A DNA stretch of 8,525 nucleotides. Source: an uncultured Oscillospiraceae bacterium. GTDB taxonomy: Bacteria; Bacillota; Clostridia; Oscillospirales; Oscillospiraceae. Where the stretch lies: NCBI GenBank assembly GCA_944385065.1, contig CALWVX010000074.1, positions 1 through 8,525 of the forward strand, written 5' to 3'. Shown here piece by piece: positions 1 to 5,742 of the stretch. Under the pieces are notes generated by a model. The model had not been told where the DNA came from. It did not search any database and saw only the letters and a list, made by a program, of their open reading frames with translations. How positions within the stretch are numbered: the first letter of the stretch is position 1; each line of letters begins with the position of its first letter. The position numbers and the translations under genes were made by a program.

Positions 1-1118
1 GGGGCCACCGCCCCCAGGGTGTAGCAGCCGATGTCGCCCATGACGGTGCACTTGTTCTTGTTCAGGGTGTAGAACAGTCCCCGGTGGGGGCAGCCGGCGC
101 ACATGACCGGGGGACGGGGCGGGATGGCGTCCTCCAGGGCGGTCCCCTTGGGCACGGGCATCCCCAGCTTTTCCGCCACCAGGTTCTGGGAGAACTCCCC
201 CTCCAGGGGGAACAGGTCCTTGCCCGCCACAGTCAGGCCCAGCTCACGGCAGTAGTCTTCCACAAAGGAGTCCAGCTCCTCCACCACCACCAGCTTGTCC
301 ACCCGGGCGGCGAAGTTCCGGATCAGCTGCTCGGGCATGGGCCAGGCCATGCCCAGCTTCAGCACGGGATATCGGTCGCCGCAGACCTCCTTCACATACT
401 GATAGGAGGTGCTGGAGGTGATGATGCCCATGGCGCGGTCGCTCCCCTCCTCCACCCGGTTGATGGGGGCGGTCTCGGCCCAGGCGGCCAGCTTCCGGGT
501 GCGCTCCTCCACCACCGGGTGGCGGCGGATGGCGTTGCCGGGCATCATCACATACTTGGCGATGTTCTTCTCATAGGGGATGGGGTCCCGCTCCACCCGG
601 TCGTGGGTCTCCACCAGAGACTGGGAGTGGGCCACCCGGGTGCACATCTTCAGCAGCACCGGGGTGTCGAACTCCTCGGAGAGCTCATAGGCCAGCTTGG
701 CGAAGGCCAGGGCCTCGGCGGAGTCGGAGGGCTCCAGCATGGGAATCTTGGAGGCCTTGGCGTAGTGGCGGGAGTCCTGCTCATTCTGAGAGGAGTGCAT
801 GCCCGCGTCGTCGGCCACCCCGATGACCACGCCGCCGTTCACCCCGGTGTAGGACATGGTGAACAGGGGGTCGGCGGCCACGTTCAGGCCCACATGCTTC
901 ATGCCGCAGAAGGAGCGCTTTCCCGCCAGGGAGGCGCCGAAGGCGGTCTCCATGGCCACCTTCTCGTTGGGGGCCCACTCGCAGTAGATCTCGTCGTACT
1001 TGGCGGCCTCCTCGGTGATCTCGGTGCTGGGGGTGCCGGGATAGCTGGAGATCACGCAGCATCCCGCCTCATACAGTCCCCGGGCAACGGCGGCGTTGCC
1101 CAGCATCAGTTGCTTCAT
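1..1118 (-). CDS. iorA: Indolepyruvate ferredoxin oxidoreductase alpha subunit, 3' part beyond the left edge
   Basis: This enzyme oxidatively decarboxylates aryl-pyruvates (indolepyruvate, phenylpyruvate, hydroxyphenylpyruvate) to aryl-acetyl-CoA with thiamine diphosphate and ferredoxin; in anaerobes it can also run reductively. The frame starts at ATG 1118 behind a GGGAAAGG ribosome site and stays open to base 1, giving the first 372 codons of a family that is usually about 600 residues. Visible are the N-terminal YPGTPSTEI motif (residues 26-34), an EWAPNEKVAMETAFGASLAG stretch near residues 47-66, the CAGCPHRG motif from Cys340, and the thiamine-diphosphate motif GDIGCYTLG (361-369). The C-terminal 2[4Fe-4S] ferredoxin domain expected in IorA would lie outside the window, as would a beta subunit (iorB). 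The gene follows the TrpR-like gene by 29 bp and so shares its T-box leader. Family assignment is firm; the physiological direction is inference. Confidence 0.93.
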   Translation of the reverse strand, partial: MKQLMLGNAAVARGLYEAGCCVISSYPGTPSTEITEEAAKYDEIYCEWAPNEKVAMETAFGASLAGKRSFCGMKHVGLNVAADPLFTMSYTGVNGGVVIGVADDAGMHSSQNEQDSRHYAKASKIPMLEPSDSAEALAFAKLAYELSEEFDTPVLLKMCTRVAHSQSLVETHDRVERDPIPYEKNIAKYVMMPGNAIRRHPVVEERTRKLAAWAETAPINRVEEGSDRAMGIITSSTSYQYVKEVCGDRYPVLKLGMAWPMPEQLIRNFAARVDKLVVVEELDSFVEDYCRELGLTVAGKDLFPLEGEFSQNLVAEKLGMPVPKGTALEDAIPPRPPVMCAGCPHRGLFYTLNKNKCTVMGDIGCYTLGAVA

Positions 1119-1147
1119 AACCTTTCCCTACTTTCTTAAAAATCCGC

Positions 1148-1492
1148 TCAGCGCGCTGTCTCTGACGCTTCCTGTCCGGGCGTCTCCCGCCCCTGGTCCA
1201 ATCGCTCCCGCCGGATGACCTCCTGCATCACGCCGCCGGCTCCATTGTCCAGCATGGACCGGCGCACCCGGCTGATGGTGGCGCTGCTGGCCCCGGTCCG
1301 CTCCAGAATATCCAGATAGACCAGCCCCTCCTGCAGGTACACCGCCACGTCAAAGCGCTGCTCCATGGAGCGCAGCTCGCCGGGCGTGCACAAATCCTCG
1401 AAAAACCGGCGGCACTCGTCCAGGTCCCGCAGCTTCAGGATCGTCTCGTACAGGGCCAGGCTTCGCTCCCTCTTTTCCCCTTTCACTGGCAT
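1148..1492 (-). CDS. TrpR-related helix-turn-helix regulator, YerC/YecD family
   Basis: A 114-residue DNA-binding protein of the YerC/YecD branch of the Trp-repressor superfamily. Residues about 18-80 carry the family pattern: LRDLDECRRFFEDLCTPGEL, then SMEQRFDVAVYLQEG, then a recognition segment TGASSATISRVRRSM (66-80). B. subtilis YerC has nearly the same order of motifs from memory. The charged C-terminal tail (about 90-114) is not part of the conserved core. The start is ATG 1492, with AAAGGAG about 5 bases upstream. It is the first gene after the T-box terminator and sits 29 bp before iorA, so it is probably cotranscribed. A palindrome at 1514-1527 just before the gene is a candidate autoregulatory site. 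The ligand and targets are unknown; whether it senses an aromatic amino acid like TrpR is only a suggestion from context. Confidence 0.88.
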   Translation of the reverse strand: MPVKGEKRERSLALYETILKLRDLDECRRFFEDLCTPGELRSMEQRFDVAVYLQEGLVYLDILERTGASSATISRVRRSMLDNGAGGVMQEVIRRERLDQGRETPGQEASETAR

Positions 1493-1513
1493 GCCACTCC
1501 TTTCGTCCCCCCG

Positions 1514-1527
1514 GGGAATTCATTCCC
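1514..1527. repeat. Perfect dyad (GGGAAT-TC-ATTCCC), candidate operator
   Basis: An inverted repeat with 6-bp perfect arms and a 2-bp centre lies 22 bp upstream of the regulator start codon. It covers the predicted start site of the internal promoter at 1532-1560. Position and symmetry suit an operator, perhaps for the TrpR-like protein encoded next to it. No binding evidence exists in the sequence itself. Confidence 0.4.
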
Positions 1528-1531
1528 TTAA

Positions 1532-1560
1532 AGTGTAGCACATAAAAGTGGAAAGGTAAA
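1532..1560 (-). promoter_or_regulatory. Possible internal promoter downstream of the T-box
   Basis: On the minus strand, TTTACC (1560-1555) and TACACT (1537-1532) are separated by exactly 17 bp; each matches the sigma-A consensus at 4 of 6 positions. It would start transcription near 1525, after the T-box terminator, and so could express the regulator and iorA independently of the riboswitch. The match is modest and could be chance. Confidence 0.35.
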
Positions 1561-1561
1561 G

Positions 1562-1599
1562 GGGGCGCCCCTGTCTTTTTCCTCCCTTTTGAGGAAAAA
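1562..1599. repeat. Two dyads between the T-box terminator and the regulator
   Basis: A 9-bp perfect inverted repeat (TTTTTCCTC 1576-1584 and GAGGAAAAA 1591-1599, 6-base loop) is followed by a 10-bp perfect palindrome GGGGCGCCCC (1562-1571). Both lie in the leader after the terminator. They may fold in the read-through mRNA or be a processing or protein-binding site; neither is followed by a T-tract on the minus strand, so a second terminator is not supported. Confidence 0.35.
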
Positions 1600-1605
1600 A
1601 GGTAC

Positions 1606-1640
1606 AAAAAAACCTCTGACGCCTTATCGACTGCCAGAGG
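1606..1640 (-). terminator. Intrinsic terminator of the T-box leader
   Basis: On the minus strand an 8-bp stem CCTCTGGC (1640-1633) and GTCAGAGG (1620-1613, one G-U pair) encloses a 12-base loop and is followed at once by seven T (1612-1606). The 5' arm shares its CCTC with the 3' strand of the antiterminator, so the two structures are mutually exclusive, as in transcriptional T-boxes. Confidence 0.88.
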
Positions 1641-1887
1641 ACGGGACATTCTCCCGCGGTACCACCTCAGTTTGCCGGCCCCTCGCAGGGCGCGGCCTTT
1701 GCGGGTGTCCATCAACACCCCTCCTCTGTAACGGGAGGACCCGTTCCGCTCTACTTGGCCGTGGCCGTTCCTCGGACTGCTCGGAAGATGAAATTTCAGC
1801 CGCGGGGCCAGGTCTCCTTTCACCAGCCGGAGACTCTCTGCACTGACCGGTCCGCACCCTACTTTGTCTTCGTCTACGCCTTTATTT
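1606..1887 (-). promoter_or_regulatory. T-box riboswitch, phenylalanine specifier (predicted)
   Basis: A roughly 280-base leader RNA that senses charging of a tRNA and controls read-through into the regulator and iorA. Read on the minus strand, Stem I closes with GAAGA (1871-1867) and TCTTC (1788-1784). The specifier loop has AGTA (1863-1860) opposite GAA (1796-1794; a further A at 1794 makes the exact register uncertain), as in the loop-E motif of T-boxes. The following bases ATTTCA give TTC (1792-1790) before a purine, or TTT one base earlier; both are Phe codons. Above it GCGG/CCGC and GGTCAG/CTGGCC pair, and the apical part carries AGAGAG and GGTGAAA. The T-box core GAGGTGGTACCGCGG (about 1667-1653) contains bulge TGGT, matching an A73-CCA tRNA end, which tRNA-Phe has. 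The antiterminator pairs GAGG with CCTC and GCGGGA with TCCCGT. Riboswitch class is near certain; Phe specificity is strong inference. Confidence 0.92.
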
Positions 1888-1893
1888 ATCTGC

Positions 1894-1921
1894 ATTATAC
1901 ACCCGGGCGGCCGTTTGTCAA
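1894..1921 (-). promoter_or_regulatory. Promoter of the T-box / TrpR-like / iorA operon
   Basis: On the minus strand a consensus -35 TTGACA (1921-1916) and a consensus -10 TATAAT (1899-1894) are 16 bp apart. The predicted start is near 1887, just before T-box Stem I. Both hexamers are perfect, so basal initiation should be strong and control exerted mainly by the riboswitch. Confidence 0.88.
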
Positions 1922-1936
1922 GTAAAAAAATACACC

Positions 1937-1991
1937 GGGGACGGTAAAATTTTCTCTGCCGCCCGTCCCCCGCCCCTTTTCTTCCGTCCCC
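1937..1991. repeat. Three copies of CCGTCCCC between the divergent promoters
   Basis: CCGTCCCC occurs at 1963-1970 and 1984-1991, a 21-bp repeat distance (two helical turns), and inverted as GGGGACGG at 1937-1944. The right-hand copy ends 2 bp before the ligase -35 box. The inverted pair could also form a hairpin on the minus strand, 6 bases before seven T (1930-1924). It may be a regulator site for the divergent promoters or a weak minus-strand terminator; GC-rich background makes chance possible. Confidence 0.35.
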
Positions 1992-1993
1992 TC

Positions 1994-2022
1994 TTGACAA
2001 TTCCGGGAAAATCGGCTATGAT
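1994..2022 (+). promoter_or_regulatory. Promoter of the acyl-CoA ligase gene
   Basis: TTGACA (1994-1999) and TATGAT (2017-2022) are 17 bp apart, a near-consensus sigma-A promoter with a start near 2029. It fires divergently from the T-box promoter; 72 bp separate the two -35 boxes, so one bound protein could affect both. Confidence 0.85.
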
Positions 2023-2024
2023 AC

Positions 2025-2037
2025 TTTAACGGTTAAA
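2025..2037. repeat. Palindrome TTTAAC-G-GTTAAA at the ligase start site
   Basis: A 13-bp perfect inverted repeat (6-bp arms, 1-bp centre) starts 2 bp after the -10 box and covers the predicted transcription start. This is a typical repressor position. No regulator gene next to the ligase is visible other than the TrpR-like gene on the other side of the divergent region. Confidence 0.4.
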
Positions 2038-2052
2038 ACCAATGAAGTACCG

Positions 2053-2067
2053 CGGGGCGCCGCCCCG
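2053..2067 (+). repeat. GC-rich hairpin in the ligase 5' leader
   Basis: CGGGGCG (2053-2059) and CGCCCCG (2061-2067) are perfect arms around one base; as RNA about 6 bp would close a 3-base loop. It ends only a few bases before the purine-rich ribosome site (GGAAAGGAAG, 2070-2079), so it could influence translation or be a DNA operator. The function is not established. Confidence 0.35.
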
Positions 2068-2087
2068 TTTGGAAAGGAAGACCAGTC

Positions 2088-3722
2088 ATGCCCATCACCG
2101 ACCTGTTGGAGCGCAACAGCAAGCTGTACGGAGACGAGATCGCCCTGGTGGAGATCAATCCGGAGGTTCAGGAGTCCCGCCGGGTGTCCTGGCAGGAGTA
2201 CGAGCTCATCCAGTCCACCTCTCCCGTCCCCTACCGGCGGGAGATCACCTGGTCCATCTTTGACGAGAAGGCCAACCGGGTGGCCAACATGCTTCTGGGC
2301 CGGGGCATCCGCAAAGGGCAGAAAGTGGCCATTCTGCTGATGAACTGCCTGGAGTGGCTGCCCATCTACTTCGGCATTCTGAAAACCGGGGCCATCGCCG
2401 TCCCCCTGAACTTCCGCTATACCTCCGAGGAGATCGAGTACTGTCTGGACAAGGCGGAGGTGGACGTGCTGTTCTTCGGGCCCGAGTTCGTCACCCGGCT
2501 GGAGCCCATCGTGCCCAATTTCTCCCACCGGCGCCTGCTGCTGTTCGTGGGGGACACCTGCCCCTCCTTCGCCGAGGATTACCACCGGGCCACCGCCAAC
2601 TGCTCCAGCATGGCCCCCAAGATTCTGGTGGACGACGAGGACGAGGCCGCCATTTACTACTCCTCCGGCACCACCGGCTTCCCCAAGGCCATTCTGCTGC
2701 AGCACCGCTGCCTGACCCAGGCCGCCCGCATGGAGGCCATCCACCACGCCACCTGCCACGAGGATGTATTTTTATGCATTCCGCCCCTGTACCACACCGG
2801 GGCCAAGATGCACTGGTTCGGCTCTTTGTTCACCGGCAGCCGAGCGGTGCTGCTGAAGGGCAACTCCCCCCAGGCCATCCTGGACGCCGTGTCCCGGGAG
2901 GGCTGCACCATCGTGTGGCTGCTGGTACCCTGGTGCCAGGATATTCTGGCCGCTCTGGACCGGGGCGACCTGCACCTGGAGGACTATCGGCTCTCCCAGT
3001 GGCGGCTGATGCACATCGGGGCCCAGCCGGTGCCCCCCTCCCTGATCCACCACTGGCTGGAGTACTTCCCCCACCACAAGTACGACACCAACTATGGGCT
3101 CTCCGAGTCCACCGGCCCGGGCTGCGTCCATCTGGGGATGGACCACATCCAAAAGATCGGCGCCATCGGCCTGCCCGGCTACGGCTGGGAGGCCAAGGTG
3201 GTGGACGAGCAGAATCAGCCCGTTCCCCAGGGCCAGGTTGGCGAGCTGTGCGTCAAGGGCCCCGGCGTGATGGTGTGCTACTACCACGACCCGGAGGCCA
3301 CCGCCGCCGTGCTGAAGGACGGCTGGCTCCACACCGGGGACATGGCCCGCCAGGACGAGGACGGCTTCTATTTCCTGGTGGACCGGAAGAAGGACGTGAT
3401 CATCTCGGGCGGCGAAAACCTGTACCCGGTGCAGATTGAGGACTTCCTGTCCGCCTACCCCAAGGTCCACGACGTGGCGGTCATCGGCCTGCCCGACCAC
3501 CGGCTGGGGGAGATCGCCGCCGCCATCATTCAGGTGAAGGAGGGCATGACCTGTACCGAGAGCGAGATTAACCAGTTCTGCATGGATCTGCCCCGGTACA
3601 AGCGGCCCCGGAAGATCATCTTCGCCCCCGTCCCCCGGAACCCCACCGGAAAGATCGAAAAGCCCAAGCTGCGGGAACAGTACTGCGGCGTGCGGCTGGT
3701 GGAGGCCCAGAACCAGGGGTAA
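2088..3722 (+). CDS. AMP-forming acyl-CoA ligase (class I adenylate-forming enzyme)
   Basis: A 544-residue cytoplasmic ligase that activates a carboxylic acid with ATP to an acyl-adenylate and then transfers it to CoA. It is full length for the family and has the motifs in order: phosphate loop YSSGTTGFPK (191-200), IPPLYHTG (231-238), A5 motif NYGLSESTGPG (335-345), GWLHTGD (412-418), hinge region VDRKKDVIISGGENLYP (431-447), and the C-terminal NPTGKIEKPK (518-527) whose Lys522 is the expected catalytic lysine. The start ATG 2088 follows GGAAAGGAAG by 8 bases. It is monocistronic from its own promoter and divergent from the T-box/iorA operon. The substrate (fatty, branched or aryl acid) cannot be read from sequence. 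Making aryl-acetyl-CoA for the neighbouring oxidoreductase is possible by context only; it does not look like a PaaK-type phenylacetate ligase. Confidence 0.92.
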   Translation: MPITDLLERNSKLYGDEIALVEINPEVQESRRVSWQEYELIQSTSPVPYRREITWSIFDEKANRVANMLLGRGIRKGQKVAILLMNCLEWLPIYFGILKTGAIAVPLNFRYTSEEIEYCLDKAEVDVLFFGPEFVTRLEPIVPNFSHRRLLLFVGDTCPSFAEDYHRATANCSSMAPKILVDDEDEAAIYYSSGTTGFPKAILLQHRCLTQAARMEAIHHATCHEDVFLCIPPLYHTGAKMHWFGSLFTGSRAVLLKGNSPQAILDAVSREGCTIVWLLVPWCQDILAALDRGDLHLEDYRLSQWRLMHIGAQPVPPSLIHHWLEYFPHHKYDTNYGLSESTGPGCVHLGMDHIQKIGAIGLPGYGWEAKVVDEQNQPVPQGQVGELCVKGPGVMVCYYHDPEATAAVLKDGWLHTGDMARQDEDGFYFLVDRKKDVIISGGENLYPVQIEDFLSAYPKVHDVAVIGLPDHRLGEIAAAIIQVKEGMTCTESEINQFCMDLPRYKRPRKIIFAPVPRNPTGKIEKPKLREQYCGVRLVEAQNQG

Positions 3723-3812
3723 CCCCCTCAATTTATGCACAGTTTCCTGCAAAATCACGTTTTTTACGAATTTTCTCTATAGAATCCCCCGTAAATCTGA
3801 TCTCCGCGCCAA
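3723..3812 (+). other. Spacer after the ligase; weak hairpin only
   Basis: The ligase stop codon sits in a short dyad (AGGGG-TAAC-CCCCT, about 3716-3729) without a clear T-tract, so it is at best a poor terminator. The rest is AT-richer than its surroundings, has no credible reading frame, and leads directly into the next promoter. Confidence 0.4.
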
Positions 3813-3842
3813 TTGACAGAATGTTTCTGTCCGTGCTATACT
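3813..3842 (+). promoter_or_regulatory. Promoter of the amt-PII gene
   Basis: TTGACA (3813-3818) and TATACT (3837-3842) are 18 bp apart, and transcription should begin near 3849. The -35 is perfect and the -10 matches 5 of 6. The predicted start coincides with the first base of the leader hairpin at 3850. Confidence 0.75.
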
Positions 3843-3849
3843 CCCGATC

Positions 3850-3902
3850 AAAGAGGACAAAGGCAGTCTTTATCAGGACTGTCTTTGTCCTCTTTATTTT
3901 TT
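3850..3902 (+). terminator. Leader terminator / attenuator of the amt-PII gene
   Basis: Two 19-base arms (3850-3868 and 3877-3895) pair perfectly except for one G-U, with an 8-base loop, followed by ATTTTTT (3896-3902). This is a textbook intrinsic terminator, yet it lies downstream of the only good promoter and upstream of the ribosome site (AGAGGGGGA, about 3908-3916). It would therefore stop most transcripts unless antiterminated. It may also serve to end read-through from the ligase. No alternative antiterminator fold is obvious to me, so a protein (for example of the ANTAR type) or another signal would be needed; that is inference. Confidence 0.8.
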
Positions 3903-3922
3903 ACTTAGAGGGGGAATCAGAA

Positions 3923-5668
3923 ATGAACTATTCCATCGCGGACACTCTTTGGGTGTTTCTGGCGGCCATTCTCGTGTTCTTCATGAACCTGGGATTTGCC
4001 TGTGTGGAGGCCGGCTTCGCCCGGGCCAAGAACACCGTCAACATTCTGTCCAAGAACTTCATCGTCTTTGCCGTGTCCTCCCTGGGCTTTCTGCTGCTGG
4101 GGTGGGGCCTGATGTTCGGCGGGGACAACCCCTTTCTGGGGACGGAACACCTGTTCGTCCTGGGGGAGAACGACCATGCTTTCTATGACGGCACTCTCAC
4201 CTCGTCGGTCCCCTTCTGGGGGAAATTTTTCTTCCAGCTGGTCTTCTGCGGCACCGCCGCCACCATCGTCTCCGGCGCGGTGGCCGAGCGGGTCAAGTAT
4301 GTCTCTTTTATCCTCTTCTCCTTTGTCCTGACCCTGGTGATCTACCCCATTGCGGGCCACTGGATCTGGGGCGGCGGCTGGCTGGCGGACCTGGGTTTTC
4401 TGGACTTTGCCGGCGACACCGCCGTCCACTCTCTGGGCGGCTGGGCCGCTCTGGCGGGGGCGGTCATTCTGGGTCCCCGGATCGGCAAATACGGCCGGGA
4501 CGGCAGTCCCCGGGCCATTCCCGGCCACAGCATGTCCCTGGCGGTGATCGGACTGTTCGTTCTCTGGCTGGGCTGGTTCGGCTTCAACCCCGGCTCCACC
4601 ATGAGCTTCCAGAATCCCTCTGATGTGGTCCATATTCTGATGACCACCAACACCGCCGCCATCGCCGCCGTCCTCACCTCCACCGCCGCCTCCTGGATCA
4701 TCATGGGCAAGCCCGACCTCGGCATGACCGTCAACGGCTGTCTGGCCGGCCTGGTCGGCATCACCGGCGGCTGCGCCTACGTCTCGGTGGGCTCCTCTCT
4801 GATCATCGGAGCTCTGGCCGGCATTCTGGTGGTCCTCCTGGTCATGTTCTTTGACCGGATTCATGTGGACGATCCGGTGGGGGCCACCTCGGTCCATCTG
4901 GGCTGCGGCGTGTTCGGCACCCTTTGCATCGGCCTGTTTGCACAGGAGGGCGTCACCACCCTGTCCGCCCGCAGCGGTCTGCTGTTCGGGGGCGGGACCG
5001 GTCTGCTGGCCGTCCAGCTGATCGGCGTAGTCTCTGTGGGCGCCTTTGTCCTGGTGACTTCCGGGCTGGTGTGGCTGCTTTTGAAGCACACCATCGGCAT
5101 CCGTGTCTCCGCGGAGGAGGAGATCAGCGGTCTGGACATCGGAGAGCACGGCAACCTCGCTTATCCTGACTTCTCCATGGTCACCGAATCTCTCACCGTC
5201 TCCGAGTGCGCCCCGGCCCCCGGAACGCAGGCCGATTTCTCCGTTCCCGCCGTCACCCGGGACGAGGCGGTTCCCGTGGTCCATAACGAAAGCCCCCGTG
5301 CCAAGATCACCAAGGTCACCGTAGTGGCCAGCCAGAACAAGTTCGGTGAACTGCAGGATGCCTTGGAGAAGCTGGGGGTCACCGGCATCACTGTGACCAA
5401 CGTATTCGGCTACGGCACACAAAAAGGCCACGCCATGTACTTCCGCGGCAGCCCCATCAGTCCGCGGCTGCTGCCCAAGATCAAGGTGGAGGTCGTTATC
5501 TGCAAAATTCCCACCGAGACCCTTGTTCGGACGGTGCAGGACACCCTGTACACCGGCCATGTGGGCGACGGCAAGATCTTTCTATACGATGTGGAGGATG
5601 TGGTCAAAATCCGCACCGGCGAGCGCGGCTTCGACGCCCTCCAGGACGAGGCAGCGGGGGCGAACTGA
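3923..5668 (+). CDS. Ammonium transporter (Amt) with fused C-terminal PII domain
   Basis: A 581-residue inner-membrane ammonium channel joined to its own PII regulator. About eleven hydrophobic segments span residues 7-388. The twin histidines of the Amt pore are His169 (AVHSLGG) and His325 (SVHLGCG); GHWIWGGGWL (145-154) and WFGFNPGS (218-225) are also family motifs. A linker (about 390-460) leads to PII: KITKVTVVAS (461-470), the T-loop base TQKGHAMYFRG (499-509), B-loop TGHVGDGKIF (544-553) and C-loop KIRTGERG (562-569). The uridylylated T-loop tyrosine is absent; its place is Ile512. Amt normally binds a separate GlnK trimer, so fusion suggests built-in gating by ATP/ADP and 2-oxoglutarate. 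The start ATG 3923 is chosen over an in-frame ATG at 3821, because that would translate through the leader hairpin and lacks a ribosome site. No signal peptide is apparent. Confidence 0.95.
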   Translation: MNYSIADTLWVFLAAILVFFMNLGFACVEAGFARAKNTVNILSKNFIVFAVSSLGFLLLGWGLMFGGDNPFLGTEHLFVLGENDHAFYDGTLTSSVPFWGKFFFQLVFCGTAATIVSGAVAERVKYVSFILFSFVLTLVIYPIAGHWIWGGGWLADLGFLDFAGDTAVHSLGGWAALAGAVILGPRIGKYGRDGSPRAIPGHSMSLAVIGLFVLWLGWFGFNPGSTMSFQNPSDVVHILMTTNTAAIAAVLTSTAASWIIMGKPDLGMTVNGCLAGLVGITGGCAYVSVGSSLIIGALAGILVVLLVMFFDRIHVDDPVGATSVHLGCGVFGTLCIGLFAQEGVTTLSARSGLLFGGGTGLLAVQLIGVVSVGAFVLVTSGLVWLLLKHTIGIRVSAEEEISGLDIGEHGNLAYPDFSMVTESLTVSECAPAPGTQADFSVPAVTRDEAVPVVHNESPRAKITKVTVVASQNKFGELQDALEKLGVTGITVTNVFGYGTQKGHAMYFRGSPISPRLLPKIKVEVVICKIPTETLVRTVQDTLYTGHVGDGKIFLYDVEDVVKIRTGERGFDALQDEAAGAN

Positions 5669-5694
5669 CCCTGCCGCATCTCCAAACTGCAGCA

Positions 5695-5730
5695 AGAGGG
5701 GCGGACGCATCTGCGTCCGCCCCTCTCTTT
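5695..5730 (+). terminator. Terminator between amt-PII and the convergent tail genes
   Basis: A perfect 15-bp inverted repeat (5695-5709 and 5712-5726) lies 26 bp after the amt-PII stop and is followed by TCTTT. It lies between two convergent units and, being symmetrical, may act both ways, but the T-rich side favours the plus strand; on the minus strand the following bases are not a T-tract. Confidence 0.75.
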
Positions 5731-5742
5731 CCGCCTTCTCCT

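Noticed and set aside
84..1139. Long plus-strand open frame opposite iorA
   Set aside because: It is antisense to a clearly conserved iorA frame, is rich in Gly, His, Leu and Gln as expected of GC-rich complement frames, and shows no family motif.
1785..1800. Ile (ATT) reading of the T-box specifier
   Set aside because: ATT would directly abut the GAA of the loop-E motif with no spacer base and would leave a pyrimidine-type context instead of the usual purine after the codon; TTC or TTT fits better. It is not fully excluded without an alignment.
1350..2000. 216-codon minus-strand frame across the T-box region
   Set aside because: It runs through the promoter, riboswitch and terminator and overlaps the regulator gene in another frame; no domain is recognisable.
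2042..2263. Small upstream frame beginning at 2042 before the ligase
   Set aside because: It has no ribosome site and continues out of frame into the ligase gene with Arg/Pro-rich composition.
2772..3758. Minus-strand frame opposite the acyl-CoA ligase, and a similar one at 2016-2759
   Set aside because: Low-complexity Gly/Val/His/Leu composition typical of antisense frames, without start signals or motifs; the ligase frame carries all adenylation motifs.
3821..3922. N-terminal 34-residue extension of the Amt protein
   Set aside because: The ATG at 3821 lies upstream of the predicted transcription start and inside the promoter, the extension is encoded by the terminator hairpin, and the ribosome site AGAGGGGGA serves ATG 3923.
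3917..5560. 547-codon minus-strand frame opposite amt-PII
   Set aside because: It is very long, but rich in Gly, Asp, Gln, His and Ala with no hydrophobic core, and it is fully explained as the complement of codon-biased membrane-protein DNA.
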